A stretch of DNA of 64,000 nt from Antedon mediterranea (GCF_964355755.1 NC_092678.1:7288922-7352921), one strand, 5' to 3'; positions 22,136-34,164 are shown, counted from the stretch's first letter. Notes: generated by a model not told the origin, from the sequence alone. Numbers and translations are program-made.

Positions 22136-23870
22136 CATTTCATTTGTTTACTCTGGATTTCCTAATTTGTAATCAAAAAGTATGTTATGCATTTTAATTT
22201 TACTTTCCAGTACTTACATCACATTATAATTACAATTCCCATTGCATCATCGTATTCGGGATTGTCAACGTTGGACCACCCGAGTTTGCTAATTTCCAGT
22301 TTATTGATCAATATAATCAAACGTTACACACCTTAACATTTTGTCTCCATATAGCTTGTTAGTTTTCGATTTTTGTCATTCAAGGCCAATTAAACTTTTG
22401 TAATGAAAGTCCTACAGATAAGTGTTAATGTATACAGTAAAAGCCACTGGAGTAATTTATAGTTCTTCCATAAGCTGCCAAATTACGTGTACAGATAATA
22501 AAAGCGTCACATTTTGTATCTTATTGTTGTGTATTTGCATTGTATTTCAGCAATAAACGGCTACTACTGTAAGGAAACATTTTTAAAATCGACTGACATA
22601 TAAAGTAGAGGTAATGGGGAAAAGAGTCCGCGAACATGGTCTCGTAGTCTCTGGTCGCTATGTCGCTACTTGTGGCCGAAACTGTCAATGGTATTAAAAT
22701 ATCCTTATTTTGAACTAAAGTTGAATCAATAATCTAGGCATACTAAGCTGGGGTACTTACAAATAAGGCCGATCATCGTCACATTGTGAAAAAATGCCTA
22801 TTTTAAGGAATAAATCGTGTTAAAAGCAACAAAAATGTTGATTTTAGTGGCATTTTGTCAATAGTTTTTGTGACTCTAATAGTAACCCCTATTTCATTTT
22901 TTTTTTCGTTCTAAGTCGACCTACGCAAGTCAGCAAGTTCGCTTCAAAATGACTGCAGTAAGTTATTGGCCGTCAATTTTTGAGAGATATTAAGATATTC
23001 ATTTCGACTAGTATAGTGTATCCATGGTTTAAAATTATATAAATAAAAAAATATAAAAAAATAATAAATATATAAAATAATATAAAACAATTTAAAAAAA
23101 ATACTTTCGAGACAATTGCAGAATCAATTCTGAGGTATATGCCGTATAATTACTGACAAGCAAATACTCTGAATGGGTCAATTTGTTCTCTACACATCCC
23201 GATGGGTTGATTGTATTTGGTTTATAGAGGCTTACAATCCGAATGGGTTTGGCATGTTCGTAACATGGGTTGATCTCTTTATACACCCCGCATGAGTTTA
23301 TTTGTATATATATATTCACCTGAAATGAGCTTGTTGGTTTGTTTTTATACAGTCTAAATTGGTTGATTTTGCAGATACATAATCGACTATTTTATTTATT
23401 TATTTATTCTGTCTTTACTGAATGACACTTTCAGTGCTAAAGCATTGATTTCTAAAAAGTGGTTTAGTAGAGAAACATTAACAATATAATAAACAATAAT
23501 TCAAAGACAACTAACAAAGTAATTTACATTAGTACACACACATTTACAAAAAGGTAACTATCTACAAAACATATAGTATATATAAAAAAATGGAAGGAAT
23601 TAAAGTTAAAAGATACTTAATCAGTAATATTTTGGATTGATTTTTTTGCTGTTAACATTATTATAAAAATAAATTGGATTAGTGAATACAATATACTTGT
23701 TGAGGCAATTCCAAAAATGTGAATAAATGTAATTAAGAAAAACAATAAACAGGTAGATATTAGAAAAGACTACAAAATATACATACTTACACTTCGTCAA
23801 AAACATTTTTATTCCTCCTCAATGTATACATAAACCATCTAGGTCGTGCCCACAAATGGTTCTCGAATAC
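22136..23870. other. Stretch without a recognisable gene
   Basis: AT-rich DNA. A degenerate tandem pattern of roughly 35 bp (CCGAATGGGTTGAT-like) occupies about 23160-23360. No exon with supporting splice sites and family similarity was found. Confidence 0.4.
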
Positions 23871-25085
23871 ACAGTAATTTCAGCGTAAAAAAACTGGCGA
23901 TTTCAAATGTACGTACCCCAGGACTAAAATACACTGTATTTTGTATTCACTAATCCAATACAGAAACGAATAGACACAATGATTTATGTAGTCAACCAAA
24001 ATTAGCACCCTGGGAATTAATTCCGAAAGAGAAACTTGTCACAAAATGAATGATTTGGACTCATTTTAAACAAACCCAAGTGTTTTGTATGACAAATTAG
24101 AGTTGAGGGATGGGGAAGAGGATGGGTACAAAGAGGAACAATTTTAAACATATTCTTTATCCACTCAGTAATGAAATATTATTTCTTTGTTTTATAGGCC
24201 TATAAATAATATACCACTAAATACAGTAAAACAATTGCGATTTAATACTTTATTAAATAGTAAAGTACATGTAAAGATACACTACGTTTGTAATTATTAT
24301 TTAATACAAACTTTGAGAAGCAACTGTCAGTAATATAGTGTATTTTGTATATTATGTGTTTATAATCTAACAGTAGCGGCTACCCACACTCACAGTAATA
24401 AAGTTTATTTGTATTTTTGTTTTTTATATTTAACAGTACCAACACTCACATCACAATAAGAAATTTGCGATTCAAATGGCAATCAAAAGTGGTTAAATAC
24501 CTATTTACACTATTGTATAGCATTGCAATACTATTTATGTTTATTCTCCAAGGCCCCATAAATTTACCTACTTGTGTTAAACCATGGAGGTATACGTCCA
24601 TGGTTAAACAAAATAGTTATATTGGAATGTTCCATTCATAGCAAATCAATACAGTTGTATAAACGTATATTAAATCTATAAAAATAGTATTTTTTCAAGA
24701 AAATCGGCCTGTCTTCAATATTATGATACTGTACTCGAGCTGTCCAACCAGTTTTCAGCCATTAAAAACAATTATCGTAGGAGGAGATAGGAAAATGCAA
24801 AGCATCCTCGTATTATTGTAAGCGGGTGTTTTTCAAGAGGACATCCAATAGACAATGTATAGCACGATCGGAAAACACCCCTATTTGGGGCAAATCGTTG
24901 AACCTAAATTCGTTTTAATTGTCAATAACTAATTATCTAACTCAATTTAATTACTAAACAGGGTTACATCAGGTGGTTAAAATCAGTACCGAAAGTACGA
25001 ACCAACTTTATATACCATCGAGTAAACATTCTAGAAATAACTCGCAAATTACCAAATTTTGCCCTTACGTAAATTTATATATAGA
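23871..25085. repeat. Duplicated upstream block, copy 2
   Basis: Direct paralogue of 16957-20545 (minus the LINE). It ends directly before the conserved leader of the signal-peptide exon at 25341, so it is likely that module's upstream region. The 85 bp at 24863-24947 are unchanged between copies that otherwise differ by many substitutions and indels. Confidence 0.8.
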
Positions 25086-25093
25086 AATTAATT

Positions 25094-25142
25094 AAAAACA
25101 AATTAACATGAAAATAATTGTTTAGTGTTACCATGGAGATGT
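25094..25142 (+). promoter_or_regulatory. Conserved leader box, copy 2
   Basis: AAACAAATTAACATGAAAATAATTG is followed by AGTGTTACCATGGAGATGT. The same two-part sequence occurs at 38870-38917, in part at 40029-40070, and at about 40155-40205. It lies about 70 bp from the ATG at 25341 once the 130-bp inserted repeat is discounted. Confidence 0.5.
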
Positions 25143-25194
25143 TAGCGAAGTTGCAAAGACTCGTATATTCCCTAAAGCAAGGAGATGGAGAACA

Positions 25195-25325
25195 GAGGCA
25201 GATTCAAGGGGGTGCACGCGGGGACTCCAGAGCCATATTATATATAAAAATATATATGGCTCTGGGGGACTCTCTACAGTTGCGCCTCCTCCCCCTTTTC
25301 ACAAAATTTTGGATCCGCCCCTAGA
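25195..25325. mobile_element. Small inverted-repeat insertion in the leader of module copy 2
   Basis: AGGCAGATTCAAGGGGG faces CCCCCTTTTCACAAAATTTT and GGATCCGCCCCT. An internal dyad has AGAGCCATATTATATAT against ATATATATGGCTCT. It separates the leader box from the ATG only in this copy, so it is a later insertion. Confidence 0.55.
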
Positions 25326-25340
25326 GAAGTTGTTTACAAA

Positions 25341-25407
25341 ATGAAGTTTGAGTATTGGAAATTTCTTGTTTTTATTATTTATTGGGTTTTTTGTAAAGCA
25401 CAAGATG
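25341..25407 (+). CDS. Signal-peptide exon (module copy 2), intact
   Basis: MKFEYWKFLVFIIYWVFCKA, then QD, ending in phase 1 at a GTTAGT donor. A hydrophobic core after a Lys/Glu start and a small residue after the Cys-Lys fit a cleavable secretion signal. Confidence 0.7.
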
Positions 25408-28400
25408 GTTAGTATACAGTTTCTATATTTTAGTTAAGATAATGAAAAAAATACACACAAATACATGTATTGATTTATCAAATTTGTTTCTTCCGTTTAA
25501 TAATAGATATGAAGAAGACTAACTGTCCGGATGACAAATATATAGAGTCAATAGAGAGAAAATTTGATTATTCTTATTATTATGGTAATCTTAACCTCAC
25601 ACTTCAGAATCCATCAAGTGGTGGACCTACTGTGTGTCAAATCGCATGGTATTGGGATGATCAATTCAATATTCATTTCGGTTTAAGAGGTGAGTGTCAT
25701 CATGTTGTGTCTCGTTTTAGTAGCAGTAGAATAGTAAACTGTTTACACTAAAACATCTTTGCTTTGCTTAATTTTCAAAGTCTAAACTACAGGTCTTCTT
25801 TTAAAGAATGTAGCACTTTCTTTCATTTTGTATTCCATAACGGAAATCCGGGGTCGGCGTTAGATTGTTATGTATATACATAGGAAAACAAGCTTTTCGC
25901 GCCGCGGCTCTAGCCAGCTATGTCCCAGGAGGACACATTCATTAATAAGCTGTTTCATAGCGGTAGCTTTAGTATCTAAGGCTGACAGTTTTGTGAATTT
26001 GGAAACTCGACTATAATTTATAGGTAGATGCTGGACCCAAAAAACGTCTGGGAGAAGAGAGTCTATATGAAAGCCTTTGCTGATAATACAGTATTATTGA
26101 GATGTAGACGGAAATCTGTAAAATCTTGTTCAATAAATAATAACTTCGTTTTTGCTGTCAACCAGGCCGGTATTATAATAAGTCACTGTCAAATAATCAT
26201 TCGATAATGGTAAAAACTTTATTTTGGCTCTGTCAACATAAAGGGAGGTATTTACAATGACTTTCTTTTGACTGTCAATCTAGGCCAATGTTATAATAAT
26301 ACGCCGTCAGATATTAAATCATTGAAACAGTCCTGGTAAATTTTTTTTTGGTTATCAGATGCCATGGGGGGGTCCAATAAATTATCGTCAGAACGTGAAC
26401 AATCAGTCTAGGTAGCAGCAGCAGATTATTAGGAACGCCTGCTCCATTAATTAATCCAGAAAAAGGTTTGTATCTATTTGTTTATTAGTTCTCCTAACAC
26501 AATTATATTTTCTTTAAAAAAAGGTTTTATAAGTGGTTTCAACATTTATGATAGTAATGTCACAGTTCTGTGTCTGGACGCAAGTTCATAGACCTACTAG
26601 TTATATTATTCATATTAACTGATACTTACTCTTCATTTACCGTAAAGTTCAGTTTTAATGAAATATATAATATAAATTGGCTTCGTAACAATTAGTGTTG
26701 AAAAGGTTAGTTTTTTGGTGATAGGTGAAAATGACATGTAACTTCGTAATCAATTTATTTTTTTTGTATAAAGGCCCAATTACACTATGACGATAACGAC
26801 GGACGATAAATATATAGCATGCATTTTTTTTACATAAACCAAAAGAAATTAGAAAGGTTTTCGTTCTAGACCTATAGGATAATCATTTATGCTGTCTTTG
26901 ATAAAAATAATGTTTTTCAAATTCCAATCAAATGACGTCATGATAAATAAAAACAATAAAATCGCTGTATTGTCACGATATTATTGGTCTTACTAATCAT
27001 GACGTCGTTTGGTTGGGACGTGTGAAAATATAATTTTCATCAAAGGAATTGTTTATATTTCTTTTGGTTTATGTATTAAAAATGCACATTTGTCTATTTA
27101 TCGTCGATCGTTATCGTCCTAGTGTATGGGCCTTATGCTGTAAATGTTCAATTAATTGATCATTCCGATTTTATTAGTTGGACTCGCTAAATATAATTTT
27201 CTTAATCAACAAAATACATAAATGTAATAGCATATCATGATTTTCTGTATTGTAACCAAATAATATGGATGTCTTATCAAGGTTAATCTTTGTTTTTTGA
27301 AATATTTTCCCACCAAGTCGTGAATTCATCCCATAGTTGGGTTGCAATGATACATTGGTTTTTTGAATTGGGTATGTTGAAACATTTCAATATTCATTTA
27401 AAAAAGTACATTAATTATTGTATTGATCAGTGGCTATAGAGGCGTAAAAACACTCGGTCAATATCAAATAAAATGCACTGTGGAAGGGTCATTATTAAGA
27501 CTGCAAAATTGGGCTTATCAACAAATAAATACTTTCGTTCAAAATGTAAAATCAAGGCTGAAAAATTGGGCTTATCAACAACAGAATATTTTATTATTAG
27601 ACGCGATAACATCAAGGATAATCAGTATAATTATTAATATAGCCACTGTTACTAGTTTTATTCTACATGCTAAAGTAAATAAAAATCCACTAAAAAACAA
27701 GCAAGTCTGAATGTTATGCTTATTAGCCATGTTATGTTTGTTACTGTAGGCCTATGATTGTTTGCAATGTCCACATATTATTTCCGTGGGCATATCCATA
27801 GTGTATCACTCACAAAAAAGACGTGTGAGGTTCTTTCTTTAGATTTTGAAGAATGATTTGTGTTACATGAGTCAAATGCTCAAGATATCGGCTAACGCCA
27901 TGGGACCCTTGGCTTATCAATGAATAATAAATACAGTACTACTTTCGTTCAATTGAAATCGGAATCTGACCGTTTCATTAAATTTGGTGTGATTAGGCCT
28001 AAACATATAATAATTTATTAAAAAGGTACAATAAAAACAAATGCATCAGAGGCGTAAAGAACCCACGGTCAATATCATGTAAAATGTATATGGTATAAGC
28101 ACTGTGGAAGGGGTCATTATTATTAAACTGGAAAATTCGGCTTATCAACAAATAAATACTTTCGTTTAAAATGTAAAATAAGACTGCAAAATTGGGCTTA
28201 TCAACAAATAAATACTTTCGTTCAAAATGTAAAATAAGACTGCACAATAGGGCTTATCAACAAATAAAATCCTTTTTTTTTCAAAATGTAAAATTAAGAC
28301 TGGAAAATTTGGCTTATAAAAAAATAAATATTTTTTTTCAAAATGTAAAATTAAGACTGGAAAATTGGGCTTATAAACAAATAAATACTTCCGTTCAAAA

Positions 28401-31400
28401 TGTAAGAAAACATTTTTTAAATATAATCCTTATGCTCTGTCTATACTATCAAACTAAATATGATGTGCCCATATTATATAGACATGACGATGTCATATCA
28501 CTACGATATTCGGGCATATCACTACAATATTTGGGCACATCACACTTTTTTTGTTAAACTAGTTGGGACAGTGTAGACACAGAACTATGTGATCGAAACC
28601 TAAGTCGGAATTGGACTGACGCGATTGATTTAATTGGGTATTTTTATTAATGTAATGATTCATTAAAAACTATAATACCGATACGCGTTTGGTATTGATA
28701 AATGGTGCAAAAAACCCTGAGAAATAATGTTATAACGCGATTTGGTGATAGCTTAGCAATAATACAACCCATATACTATTATTATAAATACCTATTACAA
28801 ATCCATTCATATAACTTTTCATCGCGAACCGAATGTATAAATGTTATTCTACAGACAGTAATTATATATTCAAAAGCCATATTATTATTACTGTATTATC
28901 AATACCTAAATGCGATAGTAATAACCACATAAACATACATTATTCCCAATACAAGTTTGTGCGTTTAATTCTAGAAAGAAACGACTGTGCTGACAGGCCA
29001 ATGACATAAATCACAAGTAAAGTCCCAATTGTTCACTTGCGTTTTGATTGGCCGACCTATTATATTAGATTAATGAAGACTGTTCTTACAACTGTCCAGT
29101 CAAAAAGTTACGCGGCGTTTTTTGTAAGAAATATTTCTTGTTTAATATTCTTACCTACTGCTTTTTAATCAATGTATTATCAATTTACATTACTTATATA
29201 ACAATCTTTTTGAATACAAATATATTTATAATTATTGTTTATAGTCTAATGTATTTTTTAACTGAAAGTATTTGTCGAATGTTTGTTTGATAAAAGTAGT
29301 AAGTAACTTGAGCTATAACAATTCTAAAAATTAGAGTAAAAGTGTGTAAGTGACATTTTCAAATTCACAGTGATTTATGTGTTAGACTTTCCATTTGGAA
29401 CGCTAAACCTTTGCATTTCTATGATTGCTCCCTAAGAAAATGTGTTATTTTTATACAGCCTTACCACCAGGTTGAAACACCTGTTCTCTCAGATCACCTA
29501 AAGTTAAGCAACGTTGGGCCCGGTTAGAGCTTGGATGGGAGACCATCTGGGAATATCGGGTGATGTAGGGCCTATGGGGGTCCCATAAGCATTTAAAATC
29601 CGCACTTCTGACTCTTATGGCAGCCCCTGCTTCATATCAGACATATTGGCTTATGCCTCTCCTGGTTAAGATGAATGTAAGTCTAAATGACATTGTTGTT
29701 CGCGACAGACGTCGGCCATAAAGAAAGAAAATCTATTATCTATCTATTTTCTACTTACAGAATATAGACCTAATACAACAAGTCCCGTCAGTAATATTAT
29801 ACCTACTACACAAGGTATGATAACTTATTTTAAGCTGGCCGATTTGTTTCTTCAGAATAAACTATTTTAATCTATGCGTTAAATTTAAATTTCTGTTTTA
29901 AAATAATTTAAATAATTAATAAAGTACTTATCTATTTCTCATATAGGAGGATCAACGAAATAGAAATGTACACATTAATTATTGGATCCAAATGAAATTA
30001 TTTTAATAAATATATTTGTAGTGTAGTTACTTAGAATCGTAAGCTAATAGCTTATACGTTATGTTGTAGATCAGGTCAGAAAAATTGAAATATTAGAGAG
30101 AGAGAGATCATTTGCCAATAAACCTCCTTTTTTACGTCACCATGATAGTAATTATAGGCCTACAGTGGTAGATAAAACTTGATGAGTCCATTAAACACTA
30201 TACACACTGCTATATTTGAGAAAAGTATTCTATGATTTTATGCTCATGGAATCTCCGGCCCAACTCAAAAATTAGTCTCCTCTCTCCCCTTCTCTTCCAC
30301 AATTATCCACCACCATAGGACTAGAAACGTAGGCCTACAACATAACAAATAGAAAATACAAACAAACGAACAAACTAGTATGTATTGATTCATTATAGTG
30401 TTAAAATATGTTACGATATTTTGATGTAGGTATCAAAAATATATTAATTTTATTTTCTCTTCACTTTAATAGAATGTCCAAATAAACCTTATATGAAGTC
30501 AACAAATGGAACATTGAGTTATTTTGGATATAAAGATGGTAGATTTGACTTCACACATCAGAATCCTTCAGGTGGTGAACGTATTGAGTGCCATATCACA
30601 GTGGATGACATTTTTTTACAATCCGTTTATTTCGGTGTAAGCGGTAAGATTTTTTACCATTTTGTTTCTCTTTTTTCTCAAAGAATGTGATAAAGTATTT
30701 TTCATTCAAATGCGTTGGTTGCTGTATCATACTACATTATTTATGTACCATACAAAATCAATAAACTATTGTTGGAGAAAATATACTACAAAGAAGCATT
30801 ACACATGGTCATTAATCTATTTTGTTGTTTAGGTCAGGTAAAAATCAAATTGAGATGATTTACAAAATGTATTTCTATTTAATAACATTTATTTTGTTGG
30901 CCTAGAAAAGTTTACACACTAAGTTAACTAAAAACAGTAAAAACAAGAAATTCGTAACATTAAAAGTTAATATTGTTAAATATATACGTACATTAGGATA
31001 AAATTTATCTAGAAATAAACTTCTTAATTCAAGTTTAAAGGAGTTAATGTCAAAATAAGTATAATATTAATTGAAATGTTGTTAAAAATGTGTACATTAT
31101 AACGATTGTTTTATTTACATTCTTACATTTTGGTTTTGTATAATGCACTTTTTATTGTGCTTTTTATAAAGGCTGTTGCTATCAATAAATTACTATACTT
31201 TGATTTTCTTTCTTTGATGATTTGTACCTCACACTTTTTAAATACAGTAAAACGCTGGTAGTATGGCTAGTATTTTTGTCGAGTTAAGCTAGGAAGATAA
31301 CGATCAATATGCATTTTTCCTACAGATAAATAAAGTGAAATAAAAAACGTTTCATCCTAGAACTATTAGGATAACTGTTTATGCTGCTAAGTCCAATCAA

Positions 31401-33919
31401 ATGACTTTATGATTAGTAATAGCATAGCATAGTGACATGCAACGATTTTATTGCTATTATTGATTATGACGTCATTTGATTTTTAGAAATATTATTTTAT
31501 CAAAGACAGCATTACTTAATTATCCTATAGTTCTCTTTCTTTCTTTTCTTGTTTTATGTAAGTAAAATGTACAGTAAGTTTATTAAATCGTTATAAACGG
31601 TAATTGTTTGGACAACGTGGCAAATTTAATACCACAAAGTGTGATAATTTCTTTCTATCATTTTGTTTTCTACTCTATAGAATCTAGCTTTCCAGTACGT
31701 ATAAACAGAGAATCTACCACTACACAAGGTATGGCAATACATATTTATACCGATTTAAGGGCTGGTGCTATGTTTTACACATCCGATAATACCTCTTGTC
31801 TCATTATGTGGCAATCAGTTTGATTTTGTTTGTAATAATAATAATAGTATTTATTGGTTACTCTCCTTTAAAACGGAGGAACACTCTCGTAACAAGAGGT
31901 TCGTCCCATAGAAAATGTTTACAAAATATAGTCATACAGTATACCGTAGTTACAATATATATACAGATACAAAAAGTTAATAATGGTTCACAATTACAAA
32001 ACATCAAGCAGTACAAATTCTACGGACTTATTAACAGTCAAAAAGAAACAAAATAAATTCATATTAAAGGGGTGGAAATATTTCAATAATAGTAATAGGC
32101 CTATTACTTACCTTGGTCATTTGTTTTATTTTATTTCTCAGAGTAACAGTACCGTTTGTTGTGTATTAGATCTAATGTTCTATGTCGTAAATTTTTTAAA
32201 TGTTCTGATTTTATTGTTCAAGTGTTCCCTGCACGAGTTTCTATTGTAGTAGTCTTTGGTTTCATAACACTAAGCAAACATTTCATTCTTTTAAAAGTGT
32301 GTTTCTTTGCGTATGTTGCTGAATTTTAGTAAATTCGGTAGTGCTTCTGAAATGTTAATTTGGGTATTTCTAATTTGGGTCTAATTGAATTCTTTTTTTG
32401 TTACGTATTTTATCTGATAATTTGATTGTGAAAACTTCTATTAAATTCCAAATTATATGCCTGCTGGTCTGGCATTTTACATTATTTCTATATTTGTTTA
32501 TACTAAATGTTGTTTTTATATGCATTGAATTTGCGAAATAAAAGTTGAGTATAAAAAACTATATTTCCATATAGGATAGTCAAACTTTTAACACGACGAA
32601 AATATTCTCCCAACATTGCCTATTAACTGTATTTAACCTTATTTTTGTCATTTGTTTTTTTCTTTACAGTACCTCCTACAACAGAAGGTAGGCCTACAGT
32701 CATTGAAACACAATATACTAAACAAGTTGTTGTCACAACTACCACCCAACAAGTTAAAACCAAAACTGTAAGTGATATTTTCTCTATTAAATTTAAAATG
32801 CTATTTTACTTGATTGGTTGATTTTGTATCATGTGACATTGGTAATGTCCATTCCTGCCCATCCATCCCAGCCCATCCATTGCAGCCCATCCATTCCTGC
32901 CCATCCATTCCTGCCCATCCATTCCTGCCCATCCATTCCAGTCCATCCATTCCAGCCCATCCATTCCTGCCCATCCATTCCTGCCCATCCATTCCTGCCC
33001 ATCCATTCCAGCCCATCCATTCCAGCCCATCCATTCCTGCCCATCCATTCCTGCCCATCCATTCCTGCCCATCCATTCCAGTCCATCCATTCCAGCCCAT
33101 CCATTCCAGCCCATCCATTCCAGCCCATCCATTCCAGCCCATCCATTCCAGCCCATCCATTCTAGCCCATCCATTCCAGCCCATCTATTCCAGCCCATAG
33201 ACATTTTTATTTTAAAAGATTTAGTGGTATTTCAATTTGTAAACATATTTTATTGACTGAACCTTTACACTTTTATTTCATTAGTGGTGCGTATATAACG
33301 GATTAAACATTGTATTTGTTTGCGATACTCATTTTTGTCAAGGCTTAGGGTTTGCCGTTTTAGTCTCAAATTGTTCACATCTTTTATCATATTTATAAAA
33401 TGTTGAATTTGACAAACATGAAACGGCAATAGTAAGATCACTATTAATACTAGATTTGTTTTTCATATTGTTTTTAGTTTAGGCCAACTATTTGGAAAAA
33501 AACAAATGCTAATTTACATAGATAATTGTTTAGTATATTCATGATACAATATAGTCTTGGTTCCAGACGGAGTTTTGTCTTGGTTCCAGACGGAGTTTTG
33601 TCTTAATATTATTAGAAATATATTAGGAACAAGATAAATATTTTGGTACATATGGCGTTTCATACGTATACTACTTGAGCTTGGATACTTTTCAGACAAA
33701 AATCGAAATAAAAACAAATAAATTAAAAAAAAGACAATGAATACAAACTTGGAGGAAGTGTAGATACAATAATATGATCATTATGTTTCTTTTCAGATAA
33801 AGAAATGTTTCAAACAAGGTTCAAACAAACACTGGGTCAACGGATCAATTAATATTCTAGGGTCGTTACACATCAATGTGGGGAAAAAAGACAAGCGAAG
33901 CGTCTGTGATCTGCCGTAG
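25341..33919 (+). CDS. Candidate receptor-ectodomain paralogue: signal peptide, two CUB-like units, Thr/Pro linkers
   Basis: Exons are 25341-25407, 25507-25689, 29761-29814, 30473-30643, 31681-31728, 32670-32767 and possibly 33797-33919. All junctions are in phase (1-1 throughout, then phase 0 after 32767). The order of signal exon, CUB-like unit, short linker, CUB-like unit and Thr-rich linker parallels 41269/40302 to 47203 upstream of the adhesion-GPCR core. The set is therefore a tandem partial duplication of the receptor N-terminus. No GAIN or 7TM exons follow before the next module. Either this is a short secreted protein, or its exons are alternative N-termini for the receptor. Transcript data would decide. 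Confidence 0.55.
25507..25689 (+). CDS. CUB-like two-cysteine exon, unit 1a
   Basis: About 61 residues in a phase 1-1 exon, bounded by TAATAG and GTGAGT. Motif order: NCPDDKYIESI, then LNLTLQNPSSGGP, then VCQIAW and IHFGLRG. The spacing resembles the first half of a CUB domain (C, G..I.S.., NPS.., C.W.I, I.F), but the second half with its two further cysteines is missing. I call it CUB-like only. Paralogues: 30473, 41763, 46182. Confidence 0.75.
26768..27136. mobile_element. MITE with imperfect terminal inverted repeats (AAGGCCCAATTACAC)
   Basis: AAGGCCCAATTACACTATGA followed by CGATAACGACGGACGATAAAT is mirrored at the right end by ATTTATCGTCGATCG...GTGTATGGGCCTT. The interior is also partly palindromic (TGACGTCATGATAA, AATCATGACGTC). 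A decayed relative lies at 31255-31560. Confidence 0.75.
27480..28405. repeat. About 57-bp tandem repeat in two blocks
   Basis: The unit AAAATTGGGCTTATCAACAA, ATAAATACTTTCGTTCAAAATG, TAAAATAAGACTG occurs about twice at 27500-27600 and five times at 28130-28405. A shared leading segment (AGAGGCGTAAAGA..CGGTCAATATC) precedes both blocks, so the whole unit was duplicated. Confidence 0.8.
28425..28590. mobile_element. MITE of the CTCTGTCTACACTATCAAAC family
   Basis: TGCTCTGTCTATACTATCAA at the left, GACAGTGTAGACACAGA at the right, and a partly palindromic interior (GACATGACGATGTCATATCA). Other copies: 38610, 41279-41637, and halves at 8105 and 8484. Confidence 0.75.
29457..29740 (+). mobile_element. 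5S rRNA-derived SINE (SINE3-like), copy 1
   Basis: The first ~120 bp follow 5S rRNA: AGCCTTACCACC, AAGTTAAGCAACGTTGGGCC, then the intact internal element TTGGATGGGAGACC and GGTGATGTAGG. A non-5S body (CTTATGGCAGCCCCTGCTTC) and an AAAGAAAGAAA end follow. A second copy with the same body is at 42975-44340. The mismatches and the added body exclude a working 5S gene. It ends about 20 bp before the acceptor of the linker exon at 29761. Confidence 0.85.
29761..29814 (+). CDS. Thr/Pro linker exon 1a
   Basis: A phase 1-1 exon of 54 bp with a CTTACAG acceptor and a GTATGA donor. It encodes EYRPNTTSPVSNIIPTTQ, a probably O-glycosylated spacer. It parallels the linker exon at 44429. Confidence 0.55.
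30473..30643 (+). CDS. CUB-like two-cysteine exon, unit 2a
   Basis: A phase 1-1 exon of 171 bp: ECPNKPYMKSTNGTLSYFG, then FTHQNPSGGERIECHITVDD, ending YFGVSG. It shares C-P, the TNGTL turn, QNPS and ECH-I with the unit at 46182. The acceptor is TTTAATAG and the donor GTAAGA. Confidence 0.75.
30644..31680. other. Intron with a decayed MITE at about 31255-31560
   Basis: Shares AGGATAACTGTTTATGCTG, CCAATCAAATGAC and TGACGTCATTTGATT with the MITE at 26768, without clean ends. Nothing else is recognised. Confidence 0.45.
31681..31728 (+). CDS. Thr/Ser linker exon 2a
   Basis: A phase 1-1 exon of 48 bp with a TACTCTATAG acceptor and a GTATGG donor. It encodes ESSFPVRINRESTTTQ. The shared ..TTQ/G end links it to 29761 and 44429. 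Confidence 0.55.
32670..32767 (+). CDS. Thr-rich linker exon 3a
   Basis: Enters in phase 1 and leaves in phase 0 at a GTAAGT donor. VPPTTEGRPTVIETQYTKQ is followed by VVVTTTTQQVKTKT. It is paralogous to 47115-47203 (EPSTTVDPVRGIQYTTQ), which has the same phases and leads into the GAIN domain. Confidence 0.65.
32850..33200. repeat. 14-bp minisatellite (CCATTCCTGCCCAT / CCATTCCAGCCCAT)
   Basis: About 24 units of 14 bp in two interspersed variants (CTG and CAG). They produce ORFs of over 100 codons in five frames, a period artefact since none has coding bias. It lies in the intron after linker exon 3a. Confidence 0.95.
33533..33725 (-). repeat. Dispersed repeat with duplicated GGTTCCAGACGGAGTTTTGTC
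   Basis: Contains two direct copies of CTTGGTTCCAGACGGAGTTT and the segment TACATATGGCGTTTCATA. The reverse complement of both recurs at about 41303-41475 (TATGAAACGCCATATGTGC, AAAACTCCGTCTGGAGCC). Confidence 0.6.
33797..33919 (+). CDS. Possible terminal exon of the secreted paralogue
   Basis: After a TTCTTTTCAG acceptor, the phase-0 frame required by exon 32670-32767 stays open for 40 codons (IKKCFKQGSNKHWVNGSINI...) to TAG at 33917. A similar start (TAG/ATAAAG..GAGGTTCAA) occurs at 47716 after the matching linker of set 2. There is no transcript proof, and 40 open codons can arise by chance. Confidence 0.35.
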   Translation: MKKCFKQGSNKHWVNGSINILGSLHINVGKKDKRSVCDLP

Positions 33920-34164
33920 TATACAAAGTTATTCATCCTAGCAGTGGATAACCATCGTGTCAAGCAAGAGCCTCTCTACAAAATAGTTTTATAGTATAGT
34001 AAGGTTCATCCTCATCACAATTAACACATGTCAAATATTACCTCCTCCCACTCACCACCTTCTTATAATATCTTTATAATAAGCGTGTGGAAGAGGTTAT
34101 TTTTTCTTCGAATAAACCGCCTCGCCACATACGTTCACTATTTTTAGTCGCGTGCATGGAACGC

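Larger units (their letters stand above)
25690..29456. other. Intron-like stretch with repeats only
   Basis: Between the unit 1a exon and the 5S-derived SINE I see two inverted-repeat elements, a 57-bp tandem repeat and AT-rich DNA. No further exon of the module family was found. Confidence 0.5.

Noticed and set aside
29457-29580. 5S rRNA gene
   Set aside because: Many mismatches to 5S rRNA and a shared non-5S body in both copies indicate a SINE.
32801-33204. Overlapping ORFs of 105-132 codons on both strands
   Set aside because: They arise because the 14-bp minisatellite has no stop in several frames; the peptides are pure period-14 repeats.
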